DNA of 64,000 bases from Achromobacter marplatensis (lineage in GTDB: Bacteria > Pseudomonadota > Gammaproteobacteria > Burkholderiales > Burkholderiaceae_B), in NCBI RefSeq assembly GCF_002209535.1, contig NZ_NJIG01000001.1:744001-808000 (forward strand), written 5' to 3'. The notes under the pieces are model-generated. The model saw only the letters and a list, made by a program, of their open reading frames with translations, did no database searches and was not told the origin of the DNA. A program made the translations under genes and the position numbers. Each line of letters starts with the position of its first letter. Within the stretch, counting starts at the first letter, position 1. This document shows, in pieces, positions 17,867-27,181 of the stretch.

Positions 17867-18835
17867 ATGAGCGACGCTTCCCCCACCCCTACCCTGGCAG
17901 CCGACGTGCTGGCCGCCCAAGCGCTGGCCAAGCAACATGGCGTGGGCACGCCCAACGTGCTGACCACGCCGCTTGCCGATACCCGCGAAAAAAGCCGCGC
18001 GTATCAGGAATGGCTGAGCCAGCCCGCCCCGCCCGTGGGCCGCGTGGTTGAACACCGGCTGGACCATCTGGCCGTGCCCGCGACGTTGCGCCTGTACTAC
18101 CCGGAAAGCGCCTCGGATGCCCCGCTGCCCCTGTACCTGCATCTGCACGGGGGCGGCTTTGCGCACGGCGACCTGGACACGCTGGACCGCTGGAAGCGCG
18201 AGATCGCCGCCGAAGCCGGCATCGTCACCGCCGGCCTGTCCTACGCGCTGTCGCCCGAAGCCCGCTACCCGGTGGCGCTGGAACAGGTGCTGGGCGCCCT
18301 GCGCTGGCTGCGCGACCAGGCGCCCTCGCTGGGGCTGGACGCAACACGCCTGTCGGTCGGCGGCGAGTCCGCCGGCGGCAACCTGACACTGGCCGCCCTG
18401 CAACGGCTGCGTGACGAAGGCGATGCCTTCATCAAGACCGGCGTGGTGATCTACGGCATGCTGTCGGCGCGCCGCGACACGCCGTCGCACGAATCCTTTG
18501 GCGACGGGCGCTTCGGCTTGTCCACGGAAAAGCTGGACTGGTTCTGGAAGCAGTACGTCGGCGATGCCGCGCAGCTGACCGATCCCGGTGTGGCGCCCTT
18601 GCATGCGGACGTGGCCGGCCTGCCGCCCCTGATCCTGCAGGCAGCCGCCCTGGACCCGCTGCTGGACGACACGCTGGATCTGGCCAACAAGCTGTTTGCC
18701 ACCGGCCCCGCGCCGACCTTCATCGTGTATTCGGGCGTGCCACACAGCTTCATCGGCATGACGCGAATCCTGCCGCAAGCGCAAGAGGCCAGGACGGACC
18801 TCGTCCAGGCGCTGCGGCGCAATCTGGCAGCGTAA
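17867..18835 (+). CDS. HSL/GDXG-family alpha/beta hydrolase (esterase)
   Basis: A 322-residue carboxylesterase of the hormone-sensitive-lipase-like family. The oxyanion-hole motif HLHGGGF starts near H94, and the nucleophile elbow GGESAGGN gives S168. The acid is D263 (ALDPLLDD) and the base is H293 (GVPHSF), so the triad is complete. There is no signal peptide, so it is cytoplasmic; substrates are probably short-chain esters. The start ATG has GGAATCC upstream. The gene has its own upstream gap of 63 nt after the Cys-type hydrolase and ends at a strong terminator. Confidence 0.88.
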   Translation: MSDASPTPTLAADVLAAQALAKQHGVGTPNVLTTPLADTREKSRAYQEWLSQPAPPVGRVVEHRLDHLAVPATLRLYYPESASDAPLPLYLHLHGGGFAHGDLDTLDRWKREIAAEAGIVTAGLSYALSPEARYPVALEQVLGALRWLRDQAPSLGLDATRLSVGGESAGGNLTLAALQRLRDEGDAFIKTGVVIYGMLSARRDTPSHESFGDGRFGLSTEKLDWFWKQYVGDAAQLTDPGVAPLHADVAGLPPLILQAAALDPLLDDTLDLANKLFATGPAPTFIVYSGVPHSFIGMTRILPQAQEARTDLVQALRRNLAA

Positions 18836-18838
18836 AAA

Positions 18839-18859
18839 AACGGCCCCAGTGGGGCCGTT
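18839..18859. terminator. Bidirectional intrinsic terminator after the esterase gene
   Basis: Perfect 9-bp stem (AACGGCCCC with GGGGCCGTT, 3-nt loop) followed by CTTTCTT on the plus strand. On the minus strand a run of T (complement of the A7 at 18834-18840) follows. It separates two convergent units. Confidence 0.85.
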
Positions 18860-18882
18860 CTTTCTTGGGGCGCTGCAGCGGA

Positions 18883-19350
18883 TCAGCTGCGGGCCGGCTT
18901 GTTCCCATGCGACACGCTGGGCGTATCGCGGAACAGCGACATATGCGTGTGCGTGGCCACCCAGGGCTCGCCCACGGCTTCGCGCGCGAACGACACGGTG
19001 GCGCGGCCGACGCGGTCAAACGGCTTGCCGTCCGGGTGATAGCCGGTCGAATCCCACACCGCCAGGCCCACGGCGAACAGGCGGTCCGGCGAGACGAAGC
19101 TCTGGACATCGTCCAGGCGCCAGATGAAATCATCGATCGTGAACCAGACATTGCGCCACTGCGTCTTTTCCGCGTGTTCGCGGCCGCTGACGAAGTTGGT
19201 ATAGGTGCCGAAAGCAACGAAGTCGTCGGCGAACAGGTGGCGGGCAGCGGCGTAATCCACGGCTTGCACGTGGTCGGACAGTTCCTTGAACCAGGCGCGC
19301 ACGGCGGCGGCGTCAGCGGCATCAACAGGAGCTAGGGCTTGCACAGACAT
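18883..19350 (-). CDS. SnoaL/NTF2-like (DUF4440-type) protein
   Basis: A 155-residue protein with the cone-like NTF2 fold pattern: an N-terminal helix (VRAWFKELSDHVQAVDYAAA), the strand turn LFADDFVAFGTYTNFVSGRE, then a run of beta strands (WRNVWFTIDDFIWRLDDVQSF in two parts, RATVSFAREA, WVATHTHMSLFRDTP). Such proteins act as small isomerases, cyclases, hydrolases or binding proteins, and sequence alone does not decide. ATG 19350 is preceded by GGAGAGATC. It lies 41 nt downstream of the ABC ATPase gene on the same strand, so it is probably the last gene of that transporter operon and may process an imported compound. Confidence 0.8.
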   Translation of the reverse strand: MSVQALAPVDAADAAAVRAWFKELSDHVQAVDYAAARHLFADDFVAFGTYTNFVSGREHAEKTQWRNVWFTIDDFIWRLDDVQSFVSPDRLFAVGLAVWDSTGYHPDGKPFDRVGRATVSFAREAVGEPWVATHTHMSLFRDTPSVSHGNKPARS

Positions 19351-19391
19351 GAAGATCTCTCCATTAAGGGGTGGTGAATTCAGGATACGAA

Positions 19392-20393
19392 TCAAGGTGT
19401 AGCAGGAATGGGGGCGGCGAACCAGCAGGCCACCGCATGCCCGGCGGCGCGCGTTTCCAGCGGCGGCGCGGCCATGCGGCAGCGGTCGGCCCCCTGCGGG
19501 CAACGCGGGTGGTAGCGGCAGCCCGAGGGCGGCGACATCGGGCTGGGCGGCTCGCCCGGGGCCACGGCAAAGACCTGGCGGCGGGACGCGCCGCGTTCGG
19601 GTTCCGGCACCGCCGCCAGCAAGCCGCGCGTATAGGGGTGCAGCGGACGCTCGTAGATATCGTCGCGGGACCCGGTCTCGACCACCTGCCCCGCATACAT
19701 GATGGCAATGCGATGCGAGACGTGCCGCACCACCGCCAGATCATGCGCGATCAGCAGGAACGACAAGCCCAGCTCTTGCTGCAGGTCCTGGAACAGGTTG
19801 ATGATCTGCGCGCGTACCGAGACATCCAGCGCCGACACGGGCTCGTCCGCCACGATCAGGTCCGGGCGGATCGCCAGCGCCCGCGCAATGCCCACGCGCT
19901 GGCGCTGCCCGCCGGAAAAGGCGTGCGGATAGCGCTCGGCCGCGTCGGCCGGCAGGCCGACCTGGTCGATCAGTTCGGCGACCCGCCGGCGCAAGGCATC
20001 ACGGCCGGCATTCCAGCCATGCACGATCAAGGGCTCGGCGATGGCCTCGAACACGGTGTGGCGCGGGTTCAGGCTGGTGGACGGGTCCTGGAAGACCAGC
20101 TGCATATGGCGGCGCAGCTCGCGCAGTTGGGACTTGCCCGCGTGCGTGATGTCTTCGCCCTTGAAATGGATGGAGCCGGCCGTCAGCGGCGTGCGGCGCA
20201 GCACCGCGCGACCCAGCGTCGTCTTGCCCGAGCCGGACTCGCCGACCAGGCCCAGCGTTTCGCCCCGCGCCACCTCCAGCGACACACCGTCCACGGCGCG
20301 CGCCAGCACCGGCTTGCCGAACCAGCCCGCCGAACGCACGGGGTAATGCACGCGAAGGTCGCGCGCCTGCAACAGAGGGGAGGAATCAGTCAT
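19392..20393 (-). CDS. Peptide-type ABC transporter ATP-binding protein (DppF/OppF-like), system 1
   Basis: A 333-residue ATPase that powers one half of the importer encoded upstream on this strand. Walker A is GESGSGKTT (51-59), Q-loop FQDPSTSLNP (101-110), signature FSGGQRQR (about 159-166) and Walker B IVADEP (180-185). It retains the C-terminal oligopeptide/dipeptide extension with spaced cysteines (CRYHPRCPQGADRC). The start at 20393 overlaps the end of the partner ATPase gene by 8 nt. Specific ligand unknown; peptides, nickel or other small molecules are possible in this family. Confidence 0.92.
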   Translation of the reverse strand: MTDSSPLLQARDLRVHYPVRSAGWFGKPVLARAVDGVSLEVARGETLGLVGESGSGKTTLGRAVLRRTPLTAGSIHFKGEDITHAGKSQLRELRRHMQLVFQDPSTSLNPRHTVFEAIAEPLIVHGWNAGRDALRRRVAELIDQVGLPADAAERYPHAFSGGQRQRVGIARALAIRPDLIVADEPVSALDVSVRAQIINLFQDLQQELGLSFLLIAHDLAVVRHVSHRIAIMYAGQVVETGSRDDIYERPLHPYTRGLLAAVPEPERGASRRQVFAVAPGEPPSPMSPPSGCRYHPRCPQGADRCRMAAPPLETRAAGHAVACWFAAPIPATP

Positions 20394-21378
20394 GGTCCTG
20401 CATCCAGACGGGCGCAGACGGCCGCACGCAGGCCGCCAGGCGGCCATGGCCGATGTCGCGCAACGCGGGGCGTTGTGCGCACGCCGCATCGGCGCCGGGG
20501 CAACGCGGCGCGAAATCGCAATGGCTGCGGCGCAACCGCAGGTCGGGCGGCACGCCGTCGATCGCGATCATGCGGTGGCGCGTATCGGTCAGGCGCGGGG
20601 TGGCGCGCAGCAAGCCCGCGGTATAAGGGTGCGCGGGTTCGGCGAACAGCGCGTCCGCATCGGCCAGTTCGACCAGCCGGCCGGCGTACATGACCGCCAC
20701 GCGGTCCGCCACCTTGGCCACCACGCCCAGATCGTGCGTCACCAGCAGCATCGCCAGGCCCAAGCGCTGCTTCAGCTCGGCCAGCAAGTCCAGGATCTGC
20801 GCCTGGATGGTCACGTCCAACGCGGTCGTGGGTTCGTCGGCGATCAGGATCTGCGGGTCGCAGGCCAGCGCCATGGCGATCAGGATGCGTTGGCGCTGGC
20901 CGCCGGAGAACTCGTGCGGCAGGCGGTCCAGGCGCTCGGCCGGCTTGGGGATGCCGACCTGGCCCAGCAGTTCAATGATGCGGGCACGACGCTGGGCGCG
21001 GTCAAGCGCCGTGTGGCGCACCAGTACCTCGTCGATCTGCGTGCCGATGGCCAATAGCGGGTTCAGCGCGCTCATGGGGTCCTGAAACACCATGGCGATG
21101 CGATTGCCGCGCAAGTCTTCCAGCACGCGAGGCGGCGCCGCCAGCAGGTCTTGCCCGTCGAACAGCACCTGGCCGCCCGCCACCCGGCCGGGCAGCGTGG
21201 TCAGGCCCATCAGGGCCAGCGCACAGGCGCTTTTGCCGGAGCCGCTTTCGCCCACCAGGGCCAGGGTTTCGCCTGCCCGCAGGTCGAACGACACCGAATC
21301 GACGGCGGACACGTTGCCATGGCGGGTCAGGAACTCGACGCTCAGGCCGCGCACGCTCAGCAATGGGGTTTCGCTCAT
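20386..21378 (-). CDS. Peptide-type ABC transporter ATP-binding protein (DppD/OppD-like), system 1
   Basis: A 330-residue partner ATPase. Walker A GESGSGKS (43-50), Q-loop FQDPMSALNP, signature FSGGQRQR and Walker B LIADEPTTALD are present, with the C-terminal Cys-bearing extension (CDFAPRCPGADAAC). ATG 21378 is placed 4 nt inside the permease gene end, and the gene overlaps the next ATPase by 8 nt. The tight packing shows a single transcript with the permease and binding-protein genes upstream. Confidence 0.92.
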   Translation of the reverse strand: MSETPLLSVRGLSVEFLTRHGNVSAVDSVSFDLRAGETLALVGESGSGKSACALALMGLTTLPGRVAGGQVLFDGQDLLAAPPRVLEDLRGNRIAMVFQDPMSALNPLLAIGTQIDEVLVRHTALDRAQRRARIIELLGQVGIPKPAERLDRLPHEFSGGQRQRILIAMALACDPQILIADEPTTALDVTIQAQILDLLAELKQRLGLAMLLVTHDLGVVAKVADRVAVMYAGRLVELADADALFAEPAHPYTAGLLRATPRLTDTRHRMIAIDGVPPDLRLRRSHCDFAPRCPGADAACAQRPALRDIGHGRLAACVRPSAPVWMQDHD

Positions 21379-22319
21379 CGACGCACCTTCGCAATCAAGC
21401 GCCGCGCGAAGTCCTTTTCGCGCTCGCGCGGATCCAGCGCCAGCCGCAGCCGGCTGGCCGCCACATTGACGATCAGCACGGTCAGGGCGATCGACAGGCC
21501 GGGGAACGTCGCCAGCCACCAGGCGCTGGTCAGATAGTTGCGGCCATTGGCCACATCCAGCCCCCACGACACCGCCGGCGGCTGCACGCCCACGCCCAGG
21601 AACGACAAGGCAGCCTCGGCCAGCACCACGCGGGCGAACTCCAGCACCATCAGCGTGATCAGCGGCGCCGCCAGGTTGGGCAGGATGTGCCGCAGCAGGA
21701 TGCGGCCGGCGCGCGCGCCCGCCATTTCGGCGCTTTCGATATAGGGCAGCTGGCGCACCGATAGCACCACGCTGCGGATCTGCCGCGCGTAGACCATCCA
21801 GCCATTCAAGGCCAGCGCCAGGATCACGGTGCCAGGGCCCGGCCCCAGGATCACCAGGATCACCAGCGACAGCAGCAGGCCGGGAAACGCCACGTGCACG
21901 TCGACCCAGCGCATCAGCGCCGCATCCACCCGCCCGCCGGCAAAACCCGCGACCAGTCCCACCAGCACGCCGAACGTGGCCGAAACCGCCACCACCGCCG
22001 CGCCGATCAGGATCGACAGCCGCGCCCCATGCAGGATGCGGCTGAGCACATCGCGGCCCAGGTTGTCGGTGCCCAGCACGTTGCTCCAGGTGCCACGCGC
22101 CTCCCAGACCGGGGGGCGCAGCCGGGCGGACAGTTTGATCGCCGCCGGATCGTAAGGCGCCAGCCAGGGCAGCACGACCGCCACCGCCGCCAGCAGCAAC
22201 AGTAAAGACAAGGCCAGTATCCAGCCACGCTGCCGGTCGGACAGCGCGCGCCAGCCTCGCGGCGCGACCGGCGGGGACGCCTCGGCAGCGTCACCCATCC
22301 ATGCGGGAACCGCGCTCAT
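21375..22319 (-). CDS. Peptide-type ABC transporter permease (DppC-like), system 1
   Basis: A 314-residue inner-membrane permease. The N-terminal cytoplasmic segment precedes a first hydrophobic segment (WILALSLLLLLAAVAVVLPW), a periplasmic loop with LGTDNLGRDVLSRILHGAR (the DppC hallmark) and further membrane spans. The EAA-type coupling loop ESAEMAGARAGRILLRHILP contacts the ATPases. The start ATG at 22319 overlaps the dppB-like stop (ATGA), giving translational coupling. Confidence 0.92.
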   Translation of the reverse strand: MSAVPAWMGDAAEASPPVAPRGWRALSDRQRGWILALSLLLLLAAVAVVLPWLAPYDPAAIKLSARLRPPVWEARGTWSNVLGTDNLGRDVLSRILHGARLSILIGAAVVAVSATFGVLVGLVAGFAGGRVDAALMRWVDVHVAFPGLLLSLVILVILGPGPGTVILALALNGWMVYARQIRSVVLSVRQLPYIESAEMAGARAGRILLRHILPNLAAPLITLMVLEFARVVLAEAALSFLGVGVQPPAVSWGLDVANGRNYLTSAWWLATFPGLSIALTVLIVNVAASRLRLALDPREREKDFARRLIAKVRR

Positions 22320-23263
22320 ACCGCGATCCTCCGATCCAGCAGCCGGTACAGAATGTCCAGACAGAAATTGATGATCACGATCAGGAATGCAATGAAGAAC
22401 ACGACGGCCTGCAACAGCACCAGGTCCTGGCGCTCGATGGCCTGGACCGCAGTCTGGCCCAGGCCGGGCCAGGCGAATACGGTTTCCACCACAACGGTGT
22501 GCCCGGCCAGCATGCCGGCAAACTCCCAGCCCAGCAGCGCCACCGTGGGCACGGCGGCGTTGCGCAAGGCATGCACCAACACGATGCGGCCCGACCGCAG
22601 GCCCTTGGCCCGGGCGGTGCGCACGTACAGCGAATTCAGTTCGTCGATCAGCGCCGAGCGCAGCATCATGGCGATGCGGCCAAGCGCCGGCAGCGCCAGC
22701 GTCAGCATCGGCAGCACGCCGCTGCCCGCCGCCTCGGCGCCCGAGGACGGCAGCCAGTTCAGCGTCACCGCAAACAGCAGGATCAACAGCAGGCCCAGCC
22801 AGAACTGCGGCAGCGACAGCCCAGCCAGGCTCAGCACCACCGAGATACGGTCGGCCCACTGCCCCGGGCGCAGCGCGGCGACGATCCCCAACGGCACCCC
22901 CGCCAAGATCGCCAAGCCCAGCGCGCCGGCGCACAGCGTCAGCGTGCTGGGCAATCGCTCCAGCACGATGTCCATCGCGGGCCGTTGCTGCCAGATGGAA
23001 TTGCCGAAATCGAACAAGGCGATATCGCGCAGGTAGTGCAGGTACTGCGACCAGATGGGGCCGTCCATGCCCAGCGCCCGCGCCAGCACCGCGCGGTCGG
23101 CGGCGGAGGCGTCCACCGGCAGCATCGCCTGGACGGGGTCGCCCACCAGGCGCGTCACGATGAACACGATGGTGGTCACGCCCAGCACGACCAGCAGGCC
23201 CTGCGCCAGGCGGCCCAGCAAAAAGCGCGGCAAGCCGCGCCCGGCAGAATTACTCGATGACAC
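22316..23263 (-). CDS. Peptide-type ABC transporter permease (DppB-like), system 1
   Basis: A 315-residue permease. The N-terminal span GRLAQGLLVVLGVTTIVFIV is followed by the DppB-type periplasmic loop (DFGNSIWQQRP). The EAA-type coupling loop reads YVRTARAKGLRSGRIVLVHA, and the end DILYRLLDRRI is typical. It overlaps the binding-protein gene by 14 nt at its start and the DppC-like gene by 4 nt at its end. Confidence 0.92.
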   Translation of the reverse strand: MSSSNSAGRGLPRFLLGRLAQGLLVVLGVTTIVFIVTRLVGDPVQAMLPVDASAADRAVLARALGMDGPIWSQYLHYLRDIALFDFGNSIWQQRPAMDIVLERLPSTLTLCAGALGLAILAGVPLGIVAALRPGQWADRISVVLSLAGLSLPQFWLGLLLILLFAVTLNWLPSSGAEAAGSGVLPMLTLALPALGRIAMMLRSALIDELNSLYVRTARAKGLRSGRIVLVHALRNAAVPTVALLGWEFAGMLAGHTVVVETVFAWPGLGQTAVQAIERQDLVLLQAVVFFIAFLIVIINFCLDILYRLLDRRIAV

Positions 23264-24728
23264 GGATGTCCTTCACCGGAATCAGGCCATCGACGCGCGG
23301 CGAAAAGTCAATGCGCTTGGACAAGCCGAAGATCTCGCCGCCTTCCAGCAGGAACACCAGATAGGCCTCGTCGCGGCCAATCTTCAGTGCCTTGGAATAC
23401 AGCGCCTGGCGCTTGACGGGGTCGGCCTCCTGGCGCGCCTCGTCGATCAGGCCCTTCAATTCGGCATTGTCATTGGCCGCCGCCACGCCGCCCTCGGCGT
23501 AATAGGCGCTAAGCGTGCGGTCGGCATCCAGCAACTGGTTCGAATGGCTGCTGCTGATCTGCGCTTCGGTCGGCACGCGGTTCTTGTTGATGGCCTCCAG
23601 ATACTCGGCCCAGGCCAGCACGCGGAAGTTGACCTTCAGGCCTGCCGCCTCCCAGTAGGCGGCGATGGTCTCGGCCAGTTCCTTGTCCTTGAGCCAGCGG
23701 CCCGACGGCGCGTACAGATCGATGGTCTTGCCATAGACGCCGGCGGCCTTCAGCAGTTCGGTGGCGCGTGCGGGGTCATACGGATACGGCTGGATGCTGG
23801 CGTCGTAACCGAACCAGCCCGGCGCCAGCAACTGGCCGTGCGACACGGTCGCGTAGCCGCCATACAGGTCCTTGGCCAGCGATTCCTTGTCCACGGCGTA
23901 GTTCAGCGCCTGGCGCACGCGCACGTCGCGCGTCAGGCCCTTCAAGGCATTGAGCGACACGAAGGGCAAGTCGGTGCCTTGCAAGGTCACGGCCTTGGCG
24001 ACCCGCTTGGTGTCCTCGGGCAGCACGTTGGTGATGAAGTCGAAGTCGCCCGCCCGCAGGCCCGACAGGCGCGTGCCGGGCTCGGCCACGAACCGGTAGG
24101 TGGCGCGGTCCACGTTGCCCACCGCCGACGGATTCCAATAGTTCGGGTTGCGCGACAACACGATGCGGTTGCCCTTGGCCCATTCCGTCAGCACGTAGGG
24201 GCCGCTGCCCACCGGTTTCTGGCCCAGGCTGCCATCGGCCGCGGCCGACGGCGACACGATGGTCAGCCACGACAGGCGCGCGGGCAATGCCGGATCCGCG
24301 CCGTTGGTGTGCACGCGCACCGTTACGGCATCCACGGCCTCGGCGCGCTTGATGCCGAGGAAGAACGGACGCTGGCGCGACGCGGTCTTCGGGTCGACGA
24401 TCCGGTTGATGCTGGCGGCCACCGCCGCGGCGTCAAGCGCCTGGCCATCGCTGAACTTGAGGTTCGGGCGCAACGTCACTTCCCACGTATCGGCGCCGGT
24501 CTGGCGCGGCAGCGCGGTGGCCAGCTGCGGCACCAACTCGCCCTTGGGCGTGCGGGTCAGCAGCGTTTCGAAGATGTTGCGCGACACGGCGCGCTCGGAG
24601 CCGTCCTGCGCCGTCTGCGGATCCAGCGTGGACGGTTCGGTACCCAGCGCCAAGGTGATGTCCGCCGCATGGGCGGCGGTGAAAACGGACGCAGACAGGA
24701 CCAGGCCTAGATAGCGTTTGAGGCTCAT
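23250..24728 (-). CDS. Peptide-type ABC transporter substrate-binding protein (family 5), system 1
   Basis: A 492-residue periplasmic receptor. The signal peptide (MSLKRYLGLVLSASVFTAAHA) precedes the mature start ADITLALGTEPSTLDPQ, the usual SBP_bac_5 opening. Other family blocks are PVGSGPYVLTEW, NPNYWNPSAV and VRQALNYAVDKESLA. It lacks the paired-Cys motif found in the two other family-5 binding proteins of this window, so it belongs to a different branch. CCGGAG lies before ATG 24728. It is first in the operon that continues through the permeases, ATPases and probably the SnoaL-like gene. Confidence 0.92.
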   Translation of the reverse strand: MSLKRYLGLVLSASVFTAAHAADITLALGTEPSTLDPQTAQDGSERAVSRNIFETLLTRTPKGELVPQLATALPRQTGADTWEVTLRPNLKFSDGQALDAAAVAASINRIVDPKTASRQRPFFLGIKRAEAVDAVTVRVHTNGADPALPARLSWLTIVSPSAAADGSLGQKPVGSGPYVLTEWAKGNRIVLSRNPNYWNPSAVGNVDRATYRFVAEPGTRLSGLRAGDFDFITNVLPEDTKRVAKAVTLQGTDLPFVSLNALKGLTRDVRVRQALNYAVDKESLAKDLYGGYATVSHGQLLAPGWFGYDASIQPYPYDPARATELLKAAGVYGKTIDLYAPSGRWLKDKELAETIAAYWEAAGLKVNFRVLAWAEYLEAINKNRVPTEAQISSSHSNQLLDADRTLSAYYAEGGVAAANDNAELKGLIDEARQEADPVKRQALYSKALKIGRDEAYLVFLLEGGEIFGLSKRIDFSPRVDGLIPVKDIRVIE

Positions 24729-24816
24729 TGCGCACTCCGGATCAAAGGGACATGCGCATCGGGGGCACCATGTCGCAGTCGGTAAATAAGGAATCCGGAG
24801 TTTGCCGCTAGAAATC

Positions 24817-24831
24817 AGAACGTGCCGTTCT
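24817..24831. promoter_or_regulatory. Inverted repeat upstream of ABC system 1, candidate operator
   Basis: AGAACG-TGC-CGTTCT is a perfect 6-bp inverted repeat 89-103 nt upstream of the binding-protein start. The wider context TAGAA...TTCTA (24809-24813 and 24828-24832 approximately) adds outer symmetry. It lies in the 152-nt gap after the molybdoenzyme gene, the only likely internal promoter region of this strand. The binding protein is unknown; no regulator gene sits beside it. Confidence 0.35.
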
Positions 24832-24880
24832 AATCATATGTGCGGGAAATCGTTGACTCGGCCTTTACTGCCGTGAAAAG

Positions 24881-27178
24881 TCATAAGCCGCCGGGCGAGA
24901 TGGCCGGGCTTTCCCAGGCGCGGTGCGCGACGGCCGGTTCCAGGTCGCGCTCGACCTGCACCAGCGCCGTCTGGGCGCTGGGCCCTTGCGCCAGCCGCGA
25001 CGTGCCGATGTCGGCGGTCAGCGTGTTCGGGTTGCCGTGCCGGTCCAGATCGCCGTCCGGGTCCGACCAGGCGCCGGTGGCCATCACCACCACGCCGGGC
25101 ATCAGCCCCGTGTCCAGCTTCACGCCGGCCAGGCAGGCGCCGCGCCCGTTGAAGACGCGCACGCGGTCTCCATCCCGGATCTGTCGCGCGGCCGCATCAT
25201 CGGGATGCATCGCAATGGGTTCGCAGCCCTGGATCTTGCCAGCGCGCGACAAGGCCGCAGGGTCCAGCTGGCTGTGCAGCCGGTGGCGCGGCTGGTTCGT
25301 CAGCAGGTGCAGCGGCCATTGGTCCGCCGCCCTGGCGCCCAGCCACTCCGACGGCGCCAGCCACACCGGGTACCCCGGGCAGTCCGCGTAGCCGAAGCCC
25401 GCCACCACCTGCGAATGCAGTTCGATCTTGCCCGAAGGCGTGCGCAACGGATGCGCCGCGGGATCGCGCCGGAACGCCTCGAACAACACGTACTGCGATT
25501 CGGGCGGCGGCAGCTCGGCATGGCCGCGCGCCCAGAATTCATCGAAGGGCGGCAGCGTCACCCCCTTGTCCGCGCAACCCGCGCGCATGCCTTCATACAC
25601 GTGGCGGCACCAGCCCATTTCGTCGCGCCCTGCCGTGAACGCCTCGTGAAAGCCCGCGCGCCGGGCCAGGTCGGCAAAGATGTCGAAGTCGTTGCGGGCC
25701 TCGCCGTGCGGGGCCACGGCCCGATGCATGGCGAACACATAGGGGTCGCGCGTCGACCCGCCGACGTCGCAGCGTTCCAGCGACGTCGTGGCCGGCAGCA
25801 CGATGTCTGCCCGGCGCGCCAACGGCGTCCACCAGGATTCATGCACGATCACCGTTTCGGGCTTGCGCCAGGCCTGCCGGAACCGGTTCTGGTCCTGGTG
25901 ATGGTGGAACGGATTGCCGCCCGCCCAATAGATCAGCTTCACATCCGGATAGTGATGCCGCGCGCCGTTGAATTCATATTCGGCGCCCGGCGCCAGCAGC
26001 ATGTCGGTGATGCGCGCGACCGGAATCGCCAATTGCGCGGGGTTCCTGGGCACCGGCACTTCCGGCCCCGGCACTTGCCGGCGCGGCTGGCCGATGCCGT
26101 TGAGCGACGCGTGGCCAAAGGCGAAGCCGCCGCCCGGCAGTCCGATCTGGCCGGCCAACGCCGCCAGGCCGATCACCGCCCAATAGGGTTGTTCGCCATG
26201 CTGCGCGCGTTGCAGCGACCACGCCGCCGTCAGCAGGCTGCGCTGGTTCGCGCTGCTGCGCGCCAGCGCGGCAATGGTCTCGGCGGGCACGCCCGTAATG
26301 CCGGCCGCCCAGCATGCGTCCTTGGGCTGGCCGTCGGTGGCGCCCGTCAAGTACGCGGCCCAGGGGTCGAACCCCACGCAATGCGTGTCCAGGAATGCCC
26401 TGTCGTACCGGTTTTCGGAAAGCAGCGTGTGGGCCATGCCCAGCATCAACGCCGTGTCGGTATTGGGCCGCACGGGAATCCAATCCGCGGCGACGCCTTC
26501 CGGGATATCGGCGCGCGTCGGGCTGACCACGACCAGCCGGATGCCGGCGGCCTGCGCGCGCGCGAGCCAGCCCGGCAGGTTGTGCAGGCCGGCGCCGCCG
26601 GAGGTGACTTGGCTGTTCTTTACCGGTATGCCGCCAAACGCCACGATGATGCGGGTGTGCTCCAGCACGCTTTCCCAATCGGTGACGTCGCCGCTGACCG
26701 GGCTGGTCGTGCCGATCACGTGCGGCAACAGAAACTGCGCCGCGCCCCAGCTGTAGTTGCCCACCTGATCCACGCAGCCGCCGCCCTGGAACAGGAAGCG
26801 GCGGATCAGGCTGCGTGCATGGTGCACGCGCCCAGCGGAGGACCAGCCGTAAGAGCCGCCGAAGATGCCGGCCGGGCCCGATTGCTCGCGCACCCGCGCG
26901 AGTTCACCCGCCACCAGGTCCAGCGCGTGGTCCCAGGACACTTCCACGTACTCGTCGCCTTCGCGGTCGCGGTTGCCCGCCAGCCAGCCCTTGCGCACGG
27001 AGGGCCGCTGGATGCGCAAGGGGGAATGCAGCATCTCCGCGATCGAACCCAGCATGGCAGAGGGCGCGCGGTCGGCGCCGAACGGTTCGCAGTCGACCAC
27101 CCGGCCGTCTTCGACCACGGCGGTGAACGCGCCCCAATGCGCCAGCGAAGGGTGGCGGGTGCGGGTCAAGGCCGGCAC
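24881..27178 (-). CDS. BisC/TorA-type molybdopterin oxidoreductase (S- or N-oxide reductase)
   Basis: A 765-residue molybdenum enzyme of the DMSO-reductase superfamily, cytoplasmic type: it has no Tat signal and no N-terminal Cys cluster for an Fe-S centre. The opening THWGAF-like block (LAHWGAFTAVVEDGRV) and GGSYGWSSAGRVHHA match BisC/DorA; the predicted Mo ligand is S114. Other blocks are FGGIPVKNSQ, WAGGNPFHHHQDQNR and LPATTSLERCDVGGS. Family members reduce biotin sulfoxide, free methionine sulfoxide, DMSO or TMAO. The start is GTG 27178, 3 nt after the M20 stop, so it is almost certainly translated with that gene. Confidence 0.9.
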   Translation of the reverse strand: MPALTRTRHPSLAHWGAFTAVVEDGRVVDCEPFGADRAPSAMLGSIAEMLHSPLRIQRPSVRKGWLAGNRDREGDEYVEVSWDHALDLVAGELARVREQSGPAGIFGGSYGWSSAGRVHHARSLIRRFLFQGGGCVDQVGNYSWGAAQFLLPHVIGTTSPVSGDVTDWESVLEHTRIIVAFGGIPVKNSQVTSGGAGLHNLPGWLARAQAAGIRLVVVSPTRADIPEGVAADWIPVRPNTDTALMLGMAHTLLSENRYDRAFLDTHCVGFDPWAAYLTGATDGQPKDACWAAGITGVPAETIAALARSSANQRSLLTAAWSLQRAQHGEQPYWAVIGLAALAGQIGLPGGGFAFGHASLNGIGQPRRQVPGPEVPVPRNPAQLAIPVARITDMLLAPGAEYEFNGARHHYPDVKLIYWAGGNPFHHHQDQNRFRQAWRKPETVIVHESWWTPLARRADIVLPATTSLERCDVGGSTRDPYVFAMHRAVAPHGEARNDFDIFADLARRAGFHEAFTAGRDEMGWCRHVYEGMRAGCADKGVTLPPFDEFWARGHAELPPPESQYVLFEAFRRDPAAHPLRTPSGKIELHSQVVAGFGYADCPGYPVWLAPSEWLGARAADQWPLHLLTNQPRHRLHSQLDPAALSRAGKIQGCEPIAMHPDDAAARQIRDGDRVRVFNGRGACLAGVKLDTGLMPGVVVMATGAWSDPDGDLDRHGNPNTLTADIGTSRLAQGPSAQTALVQVERDLEPAVAHRAWESPAISPGGL

Positions 27179-27181
27179 CGC

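Noticed and set aside
20386-20393. Frameshift suspected at the overlap of the two system 1 ATPase genes
   Set aside because: Each reading frame is complete with its own Walker motifs, start and stop; an 8-nt overlap is ordinary coupling.
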